From NCBI GenBank assembly GCA_017625185.1, contig JAGALN010000091.1:1-17980 (forward strand): a DNA stretch of 17,980 bases. The letters are read 5' to 3'. The translations under genes and the position numbers were made by a program. The DNA comes from Clostridia bacterium. Lineage in GTDB: Bacteria > Bacillota > Clostridia > Monoglobales > Monoglobaceae. The first letter of the stretch is position 1. Each line of letters opens with the position of its first letter. Shown piece by piece: positions 1 through 6,650 of this stretch. The notes beneath the pieces were generated by a model that was given only the letters and a program-made list of their open reading frames with translations, was not told the origin of the DNA and did not search any database.

Positions 1-57
1 CCCATCTGTAAAACCGGTGCACCTTTGGTAAAGCCGGGCAGCCGTGGAGCAAAATAA
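1..57 (+). CDS. 3' end of an unidentified upstream gene (partial)
   Basis: An open frame enters from the left edge and stops at TAA 55-57, giving an 18-residue tail (PICKTGAPLVKPGSRGAK). I do not recognise it. The other two plus frames stop at once (TAA at 29-31 and TAA at 9-11), so if a plus-strand gene precedes radC this is its frame. Its stop lies directly before the GTG at 59 and overlaps the alternative GTG at 44, the tight spacing expected within an operon. A random open stretch of this length is also quite possible. Confidence 0.35.
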   Translation, partial: PICKTGAPLVKPGSRGAK

Positions 58-58
58 A

Positions 59-745
59 GTGGCAGGCGAACATAGCGGACATAGAAAGCGACTGGACGAA
101 AAATCCAAACTTCTTGGGTTTGATGCCCTGGAGGAACATGAGCAACTGGAAAAGTTACTCTTTTCTGTGATTCCTCAAGGAAATACCAATCCTCTGGCAC
201 ATCACCTTCTGGACCATTGCGGTTCATTATACGGGGTGCTGACCGCAGAGCCGGAGGAACTCACCAAGATTCCCGGGGTGGGACACCGTACGGCACAGTT
301 TCTTCATGATTTGCTCCCGTTGCTCGGTTGTGTGGAGCGATGTATGCTCCGGGAGAACGGGAGGCAGTATCCTTATCTCGGCACCGAGGAAGAGCGGGGC
401 TTTTTTGCCAAAAGTCTGTTCTACGGAAAGCTGACCGAGTGCTGTTATATGGTCAGCCTGAACAAGAAGCAGCAGGCGTACCGGTTCGATAAGGTGTCCG
501 AGGGAAGTGTGGATGAAACTCCTATCTATGTCAAGGAGATGGTCAAGCTGGCACTTCGTACCAATGCAGATTCCGTGATGGTTGTCCATAACCACCCTTC
601 CGGATCCTTGGTCCCCTCTCGTTCGGATATTGCAGCGACACAGGAGCTTTCCCGCAGTTTGGATGCGGTTGGAATCCCTTTGATTGACCATATTATTGTG
701 GCATGCGGTGCGTATCAAAGCCTGAAGAAAATGGGTGTTTATTAG
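59..745 (+). CDS. radC: RadC family protein (JAB/MPN domain)
   Basis: RadC family member of 228 residues, the normal family size. The N-terminal third carries the helix-hairpin-helix-like part (IPGVGHRTAQFL). The C-terminal MPN/JAB domain has a complete JAMM metal motif: H177-x-H179, seven residues, then S187-x-x-D190 within HNHPSGSLVPSRSD. The family fold is that of a zinc metalloprotease. Its cellular role is unsettled, since the old DNA-repair assignment was withdrawn. I prefer GTG 59 as the start because GGAG at 46-49 lies 9 nt upstream and the protein then begins MAGEHSGHRKRL, as RadC proteins usually do. GTG 44 is possible but has no clear ribosome site. The gene closes a transcript, with a strong terminator directly after it. 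Family identity is sure and function is not. Confidence 0.95.
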   Translation: MAGEHSGHRKRLDEKSKLLGFDALEEHEQLEKLLFSVIPQGNTNPLAHHLLDHCGSLYGVLTAEPEELTKIPGVGHRTAQFLHDLLPLLGCVERCMLRENGRQYPYLGTEEERGFFAKSLFYGKLTECCYMVSLNKKQQAYRFDKVSEGSVDETPIYVKEMVKLALRTNADSVMVVHNHPSGSLVPSRSDIAATQELSRSLDAVGIPLIDHIIVACGAYQSLKKMGVY

Positions 746-747
746 GA

Positions 748-776
748 AAAACGGGCGAAAGCCCGTTTTCTTTTTT
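748..776 (+). terminator. Rho-independent terminator after radC
   Basis: A 9-bp stem AAAACGGGC / GCCCGTTTT closes a GAAA tetraloop (748-769), followed by C and a run of six T. It begins 3 nt after the radC stop. Confidence 0.93.
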
Positions 777-794
777 GGAACAAAATCTGGGAAT

Positions 795-823
795 TTGACA
801 AATCGGCGGATTTAGGGTATACT
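795..823 (+). promoter_or_regulatory. Sigma-A promoter of the SLH-domain gene
   Basis: TTGACA (795-800), a 17-nt spacer, then TATACT (818-823). This is one mismatch from the vegetative consensus with ideal spacing. Transcription should start near 830, giving a leader of about 34 nt before the ATG at 864. It lies between the radC terminator and the next gene, so that gene is transcribed on its own. Confidence 0.85.
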
Positions 824-863
824 TACGAGGAATTCAAAAAATGCAGGTAAAGGAGGAATCCCT

Positions 864-1502
864 ATGCAGAAGAAAGGAATCACATTGATTGCAACGGTGG
901 TAGTATTGGTTTTGGCAACCGTGCTGATTTCCGGGTTTTCCCATAATGTGGTTTTCACGGATGTGCCCAAGGATGCGTGGGAGGCGCCTTATGTTTATGA
1001 CTTGGTAGAGCGGGGAATTGTAAGCGGCTATGGAGATGGGACCTTTGGCCCTAACGCCCCGGTTCAGCGTTGTGAATACGCAAAGATGTTGGTGGGAATC
1101 TCGGATACGCCCATCAGTACCAGTGTATCTACTCCCTATGCCGATGTGCCGGATTGGGAATGGTACTTCCCCTATGTCAACAGCTCGCTTTCCTACATTA
1201 CCGGTTTTACCCGGGATGGGGAGCTGAAATTCGCCCCTGAGGAGAACGCCACCCGTGAGGATGTGGCGGTTGCCTTGGTTAAGGCGTTGAAGGTTAACAC
1301 CTCCCCATACAAGGACCCTGCCGGATTCTTGCGCGAGCGTTTTTCCGATGTGAATACCATATCGGCACACAACCTGCCCTATATTGCAGCAGCAGTGGAC
1401 AAAGGATACATCACCGGTGACACCGAGGGAACCTTCCGTGGTCAGGATACCATTATCCGTGCAGAGGTGGTTGCCATTCTCTGCCGTGCATTTCCGGAAT
1501 AA
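864..1502 (+). CDS. Small secreted protein made of three SLH repeats
   Basis: A 212-residue protein with a signal peptide: MQKKG, then a hydrophobic core to about residue 25, with no lipobox cysteine. The rest is three S-layer homology repeats and nothing else. Repeat 1 starts FTDVPKDAWEAPYV, with GYGDGTFGPNAPVQRCEY. Repeat 2 starts YADVPDWEWYFPYV, with ATREDVAVAL. Repeat 3 starts FSDVNTISAHNLPYI, with GDTEGTFRGQ and IIRAEVVAIL. SLH triads normally anchor exported enzymes or S-layer proteins to pyruvylated secondary wall polymers, and here there is no cargo domain. The start is fixed by AGGAGG at 851-856, 7 nt before the ATG. It is monocistronic, with its own promoter and terminator. It may coat the wall, compete for SLH sites, or anchor a partner. 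No enzymatic role is visible. Confidence 0.9.
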   Translation: MQKKGITLIATVVVLVLATVLISGFSHNVVFTDVPKDAWEAPYVYDLVERGIVSGYGDGTFGPNAPVQRCEYAKMLVGISDTPISTSVSTPYADVPDWEWYFPYVNSSLSYITGFTRDGELKFAPEENATREDVAVALVKALKVNTSPYKDPAGFLRERFSDVNTISAHNLPYIAAAVDKGYITGDTEGTFRGQDTIIRAEVVAILCRAFPE

Positions 1503-1510
1503 GTTTTTTG

Positions 1511-1542
1511 CGGTGCAGTCCCCATGGCTGCACCGTTCTTTT
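1511..1542 (+). terminator. Terminator after the SLH gene
   Basis: Perfect 8-bp stem CGGTGCAG (1511-1518) / CTGCACCG (1528-1535) with a 9-nt loop, followed by TTCTTTT. It begins 8 nt after the SLH stop codon. Confidence 0.8.
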
Positions 1543-1573
1543 ATCAAATAGCAAAGAAGAAAGGAGTACCATC

Positions 1574-2749
1574 ATGCAATATCGAATCGACCCCAAAACG
1601 GGGAATCGGCTTTCAGTTTTGGGCTATGGCTGTATGCGGTTTACCAGAAAGGGAAAGAATATCGACCAGGAAAAGGCGGAAAAAGAGATGGCATATGCCA
1701 TTGAGCAAGGTGTTAATTACTTTGACACCGCCTATATCTATCCCGGAAACGAGGTGGCGGTGGGGAAGTTCCTGGCCAAGGGCTATCGGGATAAGGTATA
1801 TCTTGCCACCAAGCTACCCCATTATCTGGTTAAGAGCATTGAGGATGCAGACCGGATTTTTGAGGAAGAGCTCAAACGGCTCCAGACCGACCATATCGAC
1901 TATTACCTGATGCACATGTTGACCGATGTTAAGAGTTGGCAACGTCTTTGCGAGATGGGAATGGTAGAATGGATCCAGAAACGAAAGGAAGCCGGACAGA
2001 TTCGTCAGCTTGGCTTTTCCTATCATGGAGGAACCCCGGGGTTTCTTGAAGTTTTGGATGCCTATGACTGGGACTTTTGTCAGATACAGTTTAATTATAT
2101 GGATGAATACACCCAGGGCGGTGTTCCGGGAATCCGCCGTGCGGCAGAAAAAGGAATTCCGGTCATTATCATGGAGCCCTTGCGGGGTGGTAGGTTAGCG
2201 GGAGGTCTGCCCGAGGGAGCCAAAAAGGTTTTCAAAAAGGCAAAAGGAAACCGTTCCCCGGTAGAGTGGGGTCTTCGTTGGATTTGGAATCATCCCGAGG
2301 TAACTACCGTGCTTTCCGGCATGAACGATATGTCCCAGGTGGAAGAAAATATTCGGATTGCAAGTGATGCCAAAGCGGGAAGCCTGACCGAGGAAGAGTT
2401 TGCGGTTTTCGAGAAAGCGAAGCAGGAAATCAACAAAGCCATTAAGGTAGGGTGTACCGGGTGCGGTTACTGTATGCCCTGCCCCCAGGGTGTGGATATC
2501 CCCGTTTGTTTCCGGTGCTATAATGTCCGCTTTTCGGACGGATGGTTTAACGGACTTCGGGAATACTTTATGTGTACCACTCTGCGAGCCAAAAAGACCA
2601 ATGCGTCCCTTTGTGTCGGCTGTGGGAAGTGCGAGAAGCATTGTCCTCAGGCAATCCCCATCCGCAAGGAGCTGGAAAATGTCAAAGCGACCATGGAGCG
2701 GCTCCCTTATCGGGTGGCACGGTTCTTTAGCCGGTTTGTGAAATTCTGA
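1574..2749 (+). CDS. Aldo/keto reductase fused to a ferredoxin-like 4Fe-4S domain
   Basis: A cytoplasmic oxidoreductase of 391 residues. Residues 1-280 are an aldo/keto reductase barrel: LGYGCMRF near the N-terminus, the catalytic-Asp/Tyr segment FDTAYIYPGNE, LATKLP, and YYLMHM where the family has the active-site His strand. The C-terminal hundred residues carry two cysteine clusters: C294-x2-C297-x2-C300-x2-C303-P and C347-x2-C350-x2-C353-x3-C357-P, the pattern for 4Fe-4S clusters. This layout is that of COG1453, common in anaerobes, whose substrates are mostly unknown. The Fe-S part suggests electron transfer to or from ferredoxin in addition to NAD(P)H. The start is set by AAAGGAG at 1560-1566, 7 nt before the ATG. 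No promoter is evident just upstream, so read-through or a weak promoter must serve it. The acetyltransferase gene follows after 18 bp. Confidence 0.92.
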   Translation: MQYRIDPKTGNRLSVLGYGCMRFTRKGKNIDQEKAEKEMAYAIEQGVNYFDTAYIYPGNEVAVGKFLAKGYRDKVYLATKLPHYLVKSIEDADRIFEEELKRLQTDHIDYYLMHMLTDVKSWQRLCEMGMVEWIQKRKEAGQIRQLGFSYHGGTPGFLEVLDAYDWDFCQIQFNYMDEYTQGGVPGIRRAAEKGIPVIIMEPLRGGRLAGGLPEGAKKVFKKAKGNRSPVEWGLRWIWNHPEVTTVLSGMNDMSQVEENIRIASDAKAGSLTEEEFAVFEKAKQEINKAIKVGCTGCGYCMPCPQGVDIPVCFRCYNVRFSDGWFNGLREYFMCTTLRAKKTNASLCVGCGKCEKHCPQAIPIRKELENVKATMERLPYRVARFFSRFVKF

Positions 2750-2767
2750 TTCTGCCGGAGGTGCGAT

Positions 2768-3736
2768 ATGGTACGTTTTTCTAATGAAACGGATATGGTT
2801 TTCTTGAAGCACGCATGGGATGTGTGTTTCCATGACCCAACTGAATTTATCGAATGGAATTTTACCAGAAACTTTTCCCATGACAACACCCTGATTGCAG
2901 AAGCAGAAGGACAGCCGGCATCTAATCTTCAGATGATGCCCCATTGCATCTCCCTGCGGGGAAGAAAGTATGACATCAACTATGTGTCTGGGGTTGCTAC
3001 CCTGCCGGAGTACCGGAAACGTGGACTGGTACGAGAATTGTTTCGATTTGCTTTCCCTGAAATGAGCCGGAGAAAGCAACCCATCAGTATCCTGGTGCCC
3101 TTTGATTACCCTTTTTATGAAAAATTTGGTTATAAGCAATGCTATGAAAAGGTGTTCCGGTATCGAAACCAGCTTCCTCCGGAAGCAGAAGCGCCGGCAA
3201 TAACCTCGGATTTGATTGGGGAGTTGGACAGAATTTATCGGTTTTCTATGAAAGATAGGACGGGATATGCACTCCGTAGTTTAGAAGATTGGAAAAGAAT
3301 TCTTGAGGATTTGCTTTTGATCTCCAGAGGGCGGATTGTTTTTCATAGGAGCAAGGGGGAAAAGGATGGATATGCTCTCTGCAGTCCCCGGAAAGAGGGA
3401 GATTGGGAGTTCCATGAGGTTTTGGGGCAGTGTGATCTGGTACTCCGGGAAGAAACCAAGCCCTTTGCCATGGCACGGATTCTTGATGCAAGGAGGATTC
3501 TTTCGGATTTGGCAGAGGGATTTGCAGGAAGCATCCGAATTAAAATCCTGGATGATATGATTCCGGAAAATAACCAGACCTTCTGCCTTGCCGGGGGAAA
3601 GGTCACATCTTGCCGGGAGTATGATATGGAGCTGGACATCAAAGAACTGGCACAGTTGGTTTTCGGTTTTTGCGAGGATAAAACCGGAACCGGCTTGTTT
3701 CCCAAAACAGACCCCTATTTGAATTTAATATTTTGA
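2768..3736 (+). CDS. Eis-like GNAT N-acetyltransferase
   Basis: A 322-residue acetyl-CoA-dependent N-acetyltransferase. The GNAT core lies at about residues 50-130. It contains GVATLPEY followed by the acetyl-CoA loop R83-K84-R85-G86-L87-V88, then ILVPFDYPFYEKFGY, a segment typical of Eis/YitM-like proteins. The C-terminal third (GSIRIKILDDMIPENNQTF) resembles the SCP2-like domain of that family. Eis relatives acetylate amines of aminoglycosides, other antibiotics or proteins; the substrate here cannot be read from sequence. This protein is shorter than the roughly 400-residue mycobacterial Eis. GGAGG at 2757-2761 precedes the ATG by 6 nt. It shares a transcript with the aldo/keto reductase and is followed by a terminator. 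Confidence 0.88.
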   Translation: MVRFSNETDMVFLKHAWDVCFHDPTEFIEWNFTRNFSHDNTLIAEAEGQPASNLQMMPHCISLRGRKYDINYVSGVATLPEYRKRGLVRELFRFAFPEMSRRKQPISILVPFDYPFYEKFGYKQCYEKVFRYRNQLPPEAEAPAITSDLIGELDRIYRFSMKDRTGYALRSLEDWKRILEDLLLISRGRIVFHRSKGEKDGYALCSPRKEGDWEFHEVLGQCDLVLREETKPFAMARILDARRILSDLAEGFAGSIRIKILDDMIPENNQTFCLAGGKVTSCREYDMELDIKELAQLVFGFCEDKTGTGLFPKTDPYLNLIF

Positions 3737-3740
3737 AAAA

Positions 3741-3771
3741 GAAACTCTGCATATGCAGAGTTTCCTTTTTA
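3741..3771 (+). terminator. Terminator after the acetyltransferase
   Basis: A perfect 24-nt inverted repeat (3741-3764, GAAACTCTGCAT / ATGCAGAGTTTC) followed by CTTTTTA. It starts 4 nt after the stop codon. The centre must open by a few bases to form a loop. Confidence 0.88.
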
Positions 3772-3810
3772 TAAAAGTCCCCATTCGACAAGGGTTTGGA
3801 ATCTTTGACA

Positions 3811-3839
3811 GTATAAAAAGATACGGCTTGCAAATACTG
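3811..3839 (+). promoter_or_regulatory. Candidate sigma-F-type promoter of sigG
   Basis: GTATA at 3811-3815 fits the sigma-F -35 consensus GywTA. After 14 nt, GCAAATACTG (3830-3839) matches five of the seven specified positions of the -10 consensus GGnrAnAnTw. In Bacillus, sigG is first transcribed by sigma-F, which is why this site was sought. TTGACA at 3805-3810 has no good -10 at 17 nt. The match is suggestive only. Confidence 0.4.
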
Positions 3840-3880
3840 TAAAAAGATTCTGAAAATCCAGTGGATGGGGGATGGCGTGA

Positions 3881-4651
3881 ATGATCAACAAGGTTGAAAT
3901 CTGCGGGGTCAATACAGCAAAACTTCCAGTGTTGTCAGAGAAGGAGAAGAAGGAACTCTTTGTCAGGGTACAGGCAGGAGATCAGGAGGCACGGCAGGAG
4001 TTTATTTACGGAAATCTGCGACTGGTTTTGAGCATCCTCCAGCGGTTCAACAACCGTGGCGAGAATGCAGATGATTTATTCCAGATAGGCTGTATCGGGT
4101 TAATCAAGGCACTGGATAATTTTGATACCTCCCATGATGTGAAATTTTCTACCTATGCTGTCCCCATGATTATCGGAGAAATCCGCCGGTATTTGCGGGA
4201 CAACAATCCCATCCGGGTCAGTCGTTCCATCCGGGATACGGCATACCGTTCCCTTTCGGTGAAGGAGCGGATTACAGCCGCCACCGGAAGAGAGCCTACG
4301 GTAGAGGAAATCGCCAAGGAACTCCAAATTAGCCCGGAAGAGGTGTCAATGGCTCTGGATGCCATTTTAGATCCAGTATCCCTTCAGGAGCCGGTCTATC
4401 ATGACGGCACCGATGCGGTCTTTGTGATGGATCAGGTTAAGGACGAGAAGAATATTGATGATTCCTGGCTGGAGAAAATCTCTTTAAAAGAGGCTATGAG
4501 AAAGCTGGGGGAGCGGGAGCAGTATATTCTAAATCTCCGGTTCTTCGAGGGGAAAACACAGATGGAGGTAGCAAAGGAAATTGGCATCTCCCAGGCACAG
4601 GTTTCCAGATTGGAAAAGAATGCGCTCCAGCACATGAAAAAACACCTGTAA
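3881..4651 (+). CDS. sigG: RNA polymerase forespore-specific sigma factor SigG
   Basis: Sigma-G (256 residues) directs late forespore gene expression after engulfment. Identification is firm. The N-terminus NKVEICGVNTAKLPVL carries the hallmark VEICGV segment of sigma-G. Region 2 (NLRLVLSILQRFNNRGE, DDLFQIGCIGLIKALDNFD, VKFSTYAVPMIIGEIRRYL) is nearly identical to what I recall of the Bacillus protein. Region 3 follows, and the region 4.2 helix-turn-helix is TQMEVAKEIGISQAQVSRLE (226-245). The ATG at 3881 is preceded by GGGGGATGG (from 3866). Unlike in Bacillus, sigG is not next to spoIIGA-sigE here. It is monocistronic, between the upstream terminator and the bidirectional one at 4729. Its activity normally leads, through SpoIVB signalling, to activation of the SpoIVFB complex, whose candidate genes lie about 3 kb downstream. 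Confidence 0.97.
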   Translation: MINKVEICGVNTAKLPVLSEKEKKELFVRVQAGDQEARQEFIYGNLRLVLSILQRFNNRGENADDLFQIGCIGLIKALDNFDTSHDVKFSTYAVPMIIGEIRRYLRDNNPIRVSRSIRDTAYRSLSVKERITAATGREPTVEEIAKELQISPEEVSMALDAILDPVSLQEPVYHDGTDAVFVMDQVKDEKNIDDSWLEKISLKEAMRKLGEREQYILNLRFFEGKTQMEVAKEIGISQAQVSRLEKNALQHMKKHL

Positions 4652-4728
4652 GGAGAAAGAATTGCGCAAGGCAACAATCATTGCTACGCATTTTGTAGGG
4701 GCAAGCAAAGAGTCTTTGTATAACAAAT

Positions 4729-4758
4729 AAGAGCGTGAATACGAAAATTCACGCTCTT
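4729..4758. terminator. Bidirectional terminator between sigG and the amidohydrolase gene
   Basis: A 12-bp perfect stem AAGAGCGTGAAT (4729-4740) / ATTCACGCTCTT (4747-4758) with a 6-nt loop, lying between convergent genes. The U-tract is short on the plus side (CTCTTTG) and T-rich on the minus side (CTCTTATTTGTTATA), so it may stop the minus transcript better. Confidence 0.75.
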
Positions 4759-4777
4759 TGCATCGATTTGATTCTCT

Positions 4778-5563
4778 TTATAACGAAAGCAGTTCTGTTG
4801 CATTTTTATAAAAGATTTTTTCCAATTCCTCATCGGTCAATCCAAGGCTTTGTAAAACCTCTAGCTCCTTGGTCGGTCCCCACATGGGATAGTCGGTGCC
4901 AAAGAGGACAAAATCGGTGCCAAAGACATCAATCATCTTTCGCATCTTTTCAGGGGGCAGAGAATAACTGCTGGAGGAGCTGTCCACCCAGAGTCGATAG
5001 GTTTTCAAGTATTTTGCTGCATCGTCCCATTCGGACCAGCCCGCAAAATGTGCGCCAATGACCTGCAATTTGGGGAAGTTATCTAAAACTGTGGCAAGCT
5101 GTGTCGGGTGGCTAAAGTTATAGCGGTAGTCCCCGATGTGGAAGAGGATGGGGAGCTTTCCCTCTGCCGCTTCGTAAATGGAAAAGACCTTGGGGTCGTC
5201 AATGGCAAACTTCTGGAAATCCGGATGGAGCTTGATTCCCTTAAACCCCAGTGCCATGGCACGGTCGATCTCTTTGGCGGGGTCTTCCATATCCGGATGG
5301 AGTGCCATAAAGCCAATCAGCTTGTTCGGATGCGTTTTCATGGCGTCGGCAAGAAAGTCGTTGATACGCTCCACCTGATGGGGTGTCGTTGCCACTGAAT
5401 GTACCAGGAATTTTGAAACTCCGGCATCGTTGCCGATTTTGAGCAAGGTTTCTAAGGTGCCGTCTGCTGCCATAGGGATTTCATAAAAATCCGCAATGCT
5501 CTGGACGGCTGCTTCACTGATTTTGTGGGGGTAAATATGTGTATGTGCGTCGATGATGGTCAT
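4778..5563 (-). CDS. Amidohydrolase (amidohydrolase_2 / TIM-barrel metal-dependent hydrolase)
   Basis: A 261-residue cytoplasmic TIM-barrel hydrolase of the amidohydrolase-2 family, related to the ACMSD/uronate-isomerase-like group. Visible metal-site elements in order: D5-A-H7-T-H9 at strand 1, GIKLHPDF, FHIGDYRYNFSHP, GAHFAGW, and FGTDYPMWG with the late catalytic Asp. The family includes decarboxylases and hydrolases on many substrates, and the true one cannot be named. I start at ATG 5563 because AAGGAAG lies 8 nt upstream and the protein then opens MTIIDAHTH, as the family does. An in-frame TTG at 5584 would add seven residues but lacks a ribosome site. It is monocistronic and divergent from yhbY. 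Confidence 0.9.
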   Translation of the reverse strand: MTIIDAHTHIYPHKISEAAVQSIADFYEIPMAADGTLETLLKIGNDAGVSKFLVHSVATTPHQVERINDFLADAMKTHPNKLIGFMALHPDMEDPAKEIDRAMALGFKGIKLHPDFQKFAIDDPKVFSIYEAAEGKLPILFHIGDYRYNFSHPTQLATVLDNFPKLQVIGAHFAGWSEWDDAAKYLKTYRLWVDSSSSSYSLPPEKMRKMIDVFGTDFVLFGTDYPMWGPTKELEVLQSLGLTDEELEKIFYKNATELLSL

Positions 5564-5595
5564 GGTCTTCGCTTCCTTCAACAATCATTAGTTAC

Positions 5596-5623
5596 AGTAT
5601 AGCACAATTCTGGGAAAAAACAA
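5596..5623 (-). promoter_or_regulatory. Candidate sigma-A promoter of the amidohydrolase gene
   Basis: On the minus strand, TTGTTT (5623-5618), a 16-nt spacer and TATACT (5601-5596). The predicted start is only a few bases before the AAGGAAG ribosome site. The -35 is weak and the -10 is good. Confidence 0.55.
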
Positions 5624-5647
5624 GAAACAACTTGGACAAAATGCAGG

Positions 5648-5676
5648 TTGCTTTTTTACACCGAGTTTGTTATAAT
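5648..5676 (+). promoter_or_regulatory. Sigma-A promoter of yhbY
   Basis: TTGCTT (5648-5653), a 17-nt spacer and a perfect TATAAT (5671-5676) with an extended -10 TG at 5668-5669. It is about 30 nt upstream of the yhbY ATG. Confidence 0.8.
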
Positions 5677-5705
5677 TTAAGAAAAAATGATAGGGAGATA
5701 AAACG

Positions 5706-5993
5706 ATGACAGGAAAACAGAGAGCGAGTTTGAGAAAAATGGCAAATACCATTCCCGCCCAATACCAGATTGGTAAAGACGGTATTTCGGAGAATGTGAT
5801 CAAACAATTAGACGATGCCCTGGAGGCACGGGAGCTGATTAAGGTGCATGTGCTGGAGAGCGCCATGCTGACCACCCGAGAGGCAGCCGACGAATGTGCC
5901 GAGGCGCTTCACGCCGAGTGCATCCAGACCATTGGCGGGAAGTTTGTCCTCTACCGGCAATCCCGGGAGAATCCCCCGATTGTCCTGGACTAG
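5706..5993 (+). CDS. yhbY: YhbY family ribosome-assembly RNA-binding protein
   Basis: A 95-residue single-domain CRS1-YhbY (CRM) RNA-binding protein, linked in other bacteria to 50S ribosomal subunit assembly. Family marks: N-terminal LTGKQR-like MTGKQRASLRKMA, the IGKDGIS turn, the ALEARELIKVHVLE strand-helix, and the closing QTIGGKFVLYR motif. The length is typical. GGGAGA just upstream of the ATG is the ribosome site. It heads a transcript with the HAD gene, whose original ATG lies 9 nt after the yhbY stop. Confidence 0.94.
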   Translation: MTGKQRASLRKMANTIPAQYQIGKDGISENVIKQLDDALEARELIKVHVLESAMLTTREAADECAEALHAECIQTIGGKFVLYRQSRENPPIVLD

Positions 5994-6002
5994 GTGGCGG
6001 CT

Positions 6003-6014
6003 ATGTTTCAGTAG
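6003..6014 (+). other. Interrupted original start of the HAD gene (ATG TTT CAG TAG)
   Basis: An ATG at 6003 is placed correctly after AGGTGG (5992-5997) and is in frame with the HAD protein, but its fourth codon is TAG (6012-6014). Relatives typically begin M-F-x-Y-LLFDLDGT, so the TAG most simply derives from a tyrosine codon by one base change. TAG ends radC, yhbY and the SAH deaminase gene in this window, so it is a real stop in this organism. Confidence 0.75.
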
Positions 6015-6650
6015 TTGTTATTTGATTTGGACGGTACCTTAACCGACCCTTATGAGGGGATTACCCGCAGTTTCCAGTATGCCCTGGAGGCTTTTGGTGT
6101 TGAGGAAAAACAGGAAAATCTAAAAAAAGTCATCGGTCCGCCGCTCATTGATGCCTTTATGGAATTCTATGGTTTTTCCAGAGAAAAAGGAGAGCTTGCC
6201 GTGGCAAAATACCGGGAACGGTTCTCTCAGGTTGGGTTGTTTGAAAATGCGGTTTATCCGGGAATTCCGGAAATGCTGGATGCCCTCAAAAATGCAGGGA
6301 AAACCATCTGTCTTGCTACCGCTAAGCCGGAGGTCTTTGCCAAGCGAATCCTAGAAAAGTTTGATCTTGCCAAGTATTTTTCTGTGGTGGTAGGCGCCGA
6401 ACTGAACGGTGTCCGCAACTACAAAAAAGACGTGATTGCCGAGGTGCTTTCCCAGCTGGGCAATCCGTCTTTGGGTGATGTTTTGATGATTGGGGACCGG
6501 AAACAGGATGTTGAGGGTGCCAAAGCATGCGGTGTTGCAGCCTTGGGGGTTCGGTTTGGCTATGCAGAGCCGGGCGAGTTGGAAAACGCCGGATGTCAAA
6601 TCTATGCTGAAACGGTGGAAGATCTGACCGGATATTTGCTGAAGCATTAA
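6015..6650 (+). CDS. HAD hydrolase, phosphoglycolate phosphatase-like (5' end interrupted)
   Basis: A 211-residue HAD-superfamily phosphatase with all catalytic motifs: motif I FDLDGTLTDP with both Asp, motif II LATAKP, the motif III lysine region (YKKDVIAEVL) and motif IV MIGDRKQDVEGAKACGV. A cap domain lies between motifs I and II. The family hydrolyses phosphate esters such as phosphoglycolate or nucleotides; the substrate here is not determined. The natural ATG at 6003 is cut off by TAG at 6012. The next in-frame start is TTG 6015, directly after that stop, so translation would need re-initiation. If used, the protein loses only four residues and keeps the nucleophile close to its N-terminus. 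It therefore may still be functional, may be poorly made, or the TAG may be a sequencing error. Confidence 0.8.
   Translation: MLFDLDGTLTDPYEGITRSFQYALEAFGVEEKQENLKKVIGPPLIDAFMEFYGFSREKGELAVAKYRERFSQVGLFENAVYPGIPEMLDALKNAGKTICLATAKPEVFAKRILEKFDLAKYFSVVVGAELNGVRNYKKDVIAEVLSQLGNPSLGDVLMIGDRKQDVEGAKACGVAALGVRFGYAEPGELENAGCQIYAETVEDLTGYLLKH

Noticed and set aside
834..1547. A 237-codon minus-strand open frame opposite the SLH gene
   Set aside because: The plus strand has a promoter, ribosome site, signal peptide and SLH repeats. The minus translation is cysteine- and histidine-rich without pattern.
2195..3139. A 314-codon open frame on the minus strand
   Set aside because: It lies wholly antisense to the aldo/keto reductase and acetyltransferase genes, both with clear family motifs, and its translation shows no recognisable domain.
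3805..3810. TTGACA as a sigma-A -35 for sigG
   Set aside because: The bases 17 nt downstream (TTGCAA) are not a -10, and other spacings give nothing better.
6012..6014. TAG read as an amino acid (stop-codon reassignment)
   Set aside because: TAG ends radC, yhbY and the deaminase gene in this window, and no other conserved gene has an internal TAG.
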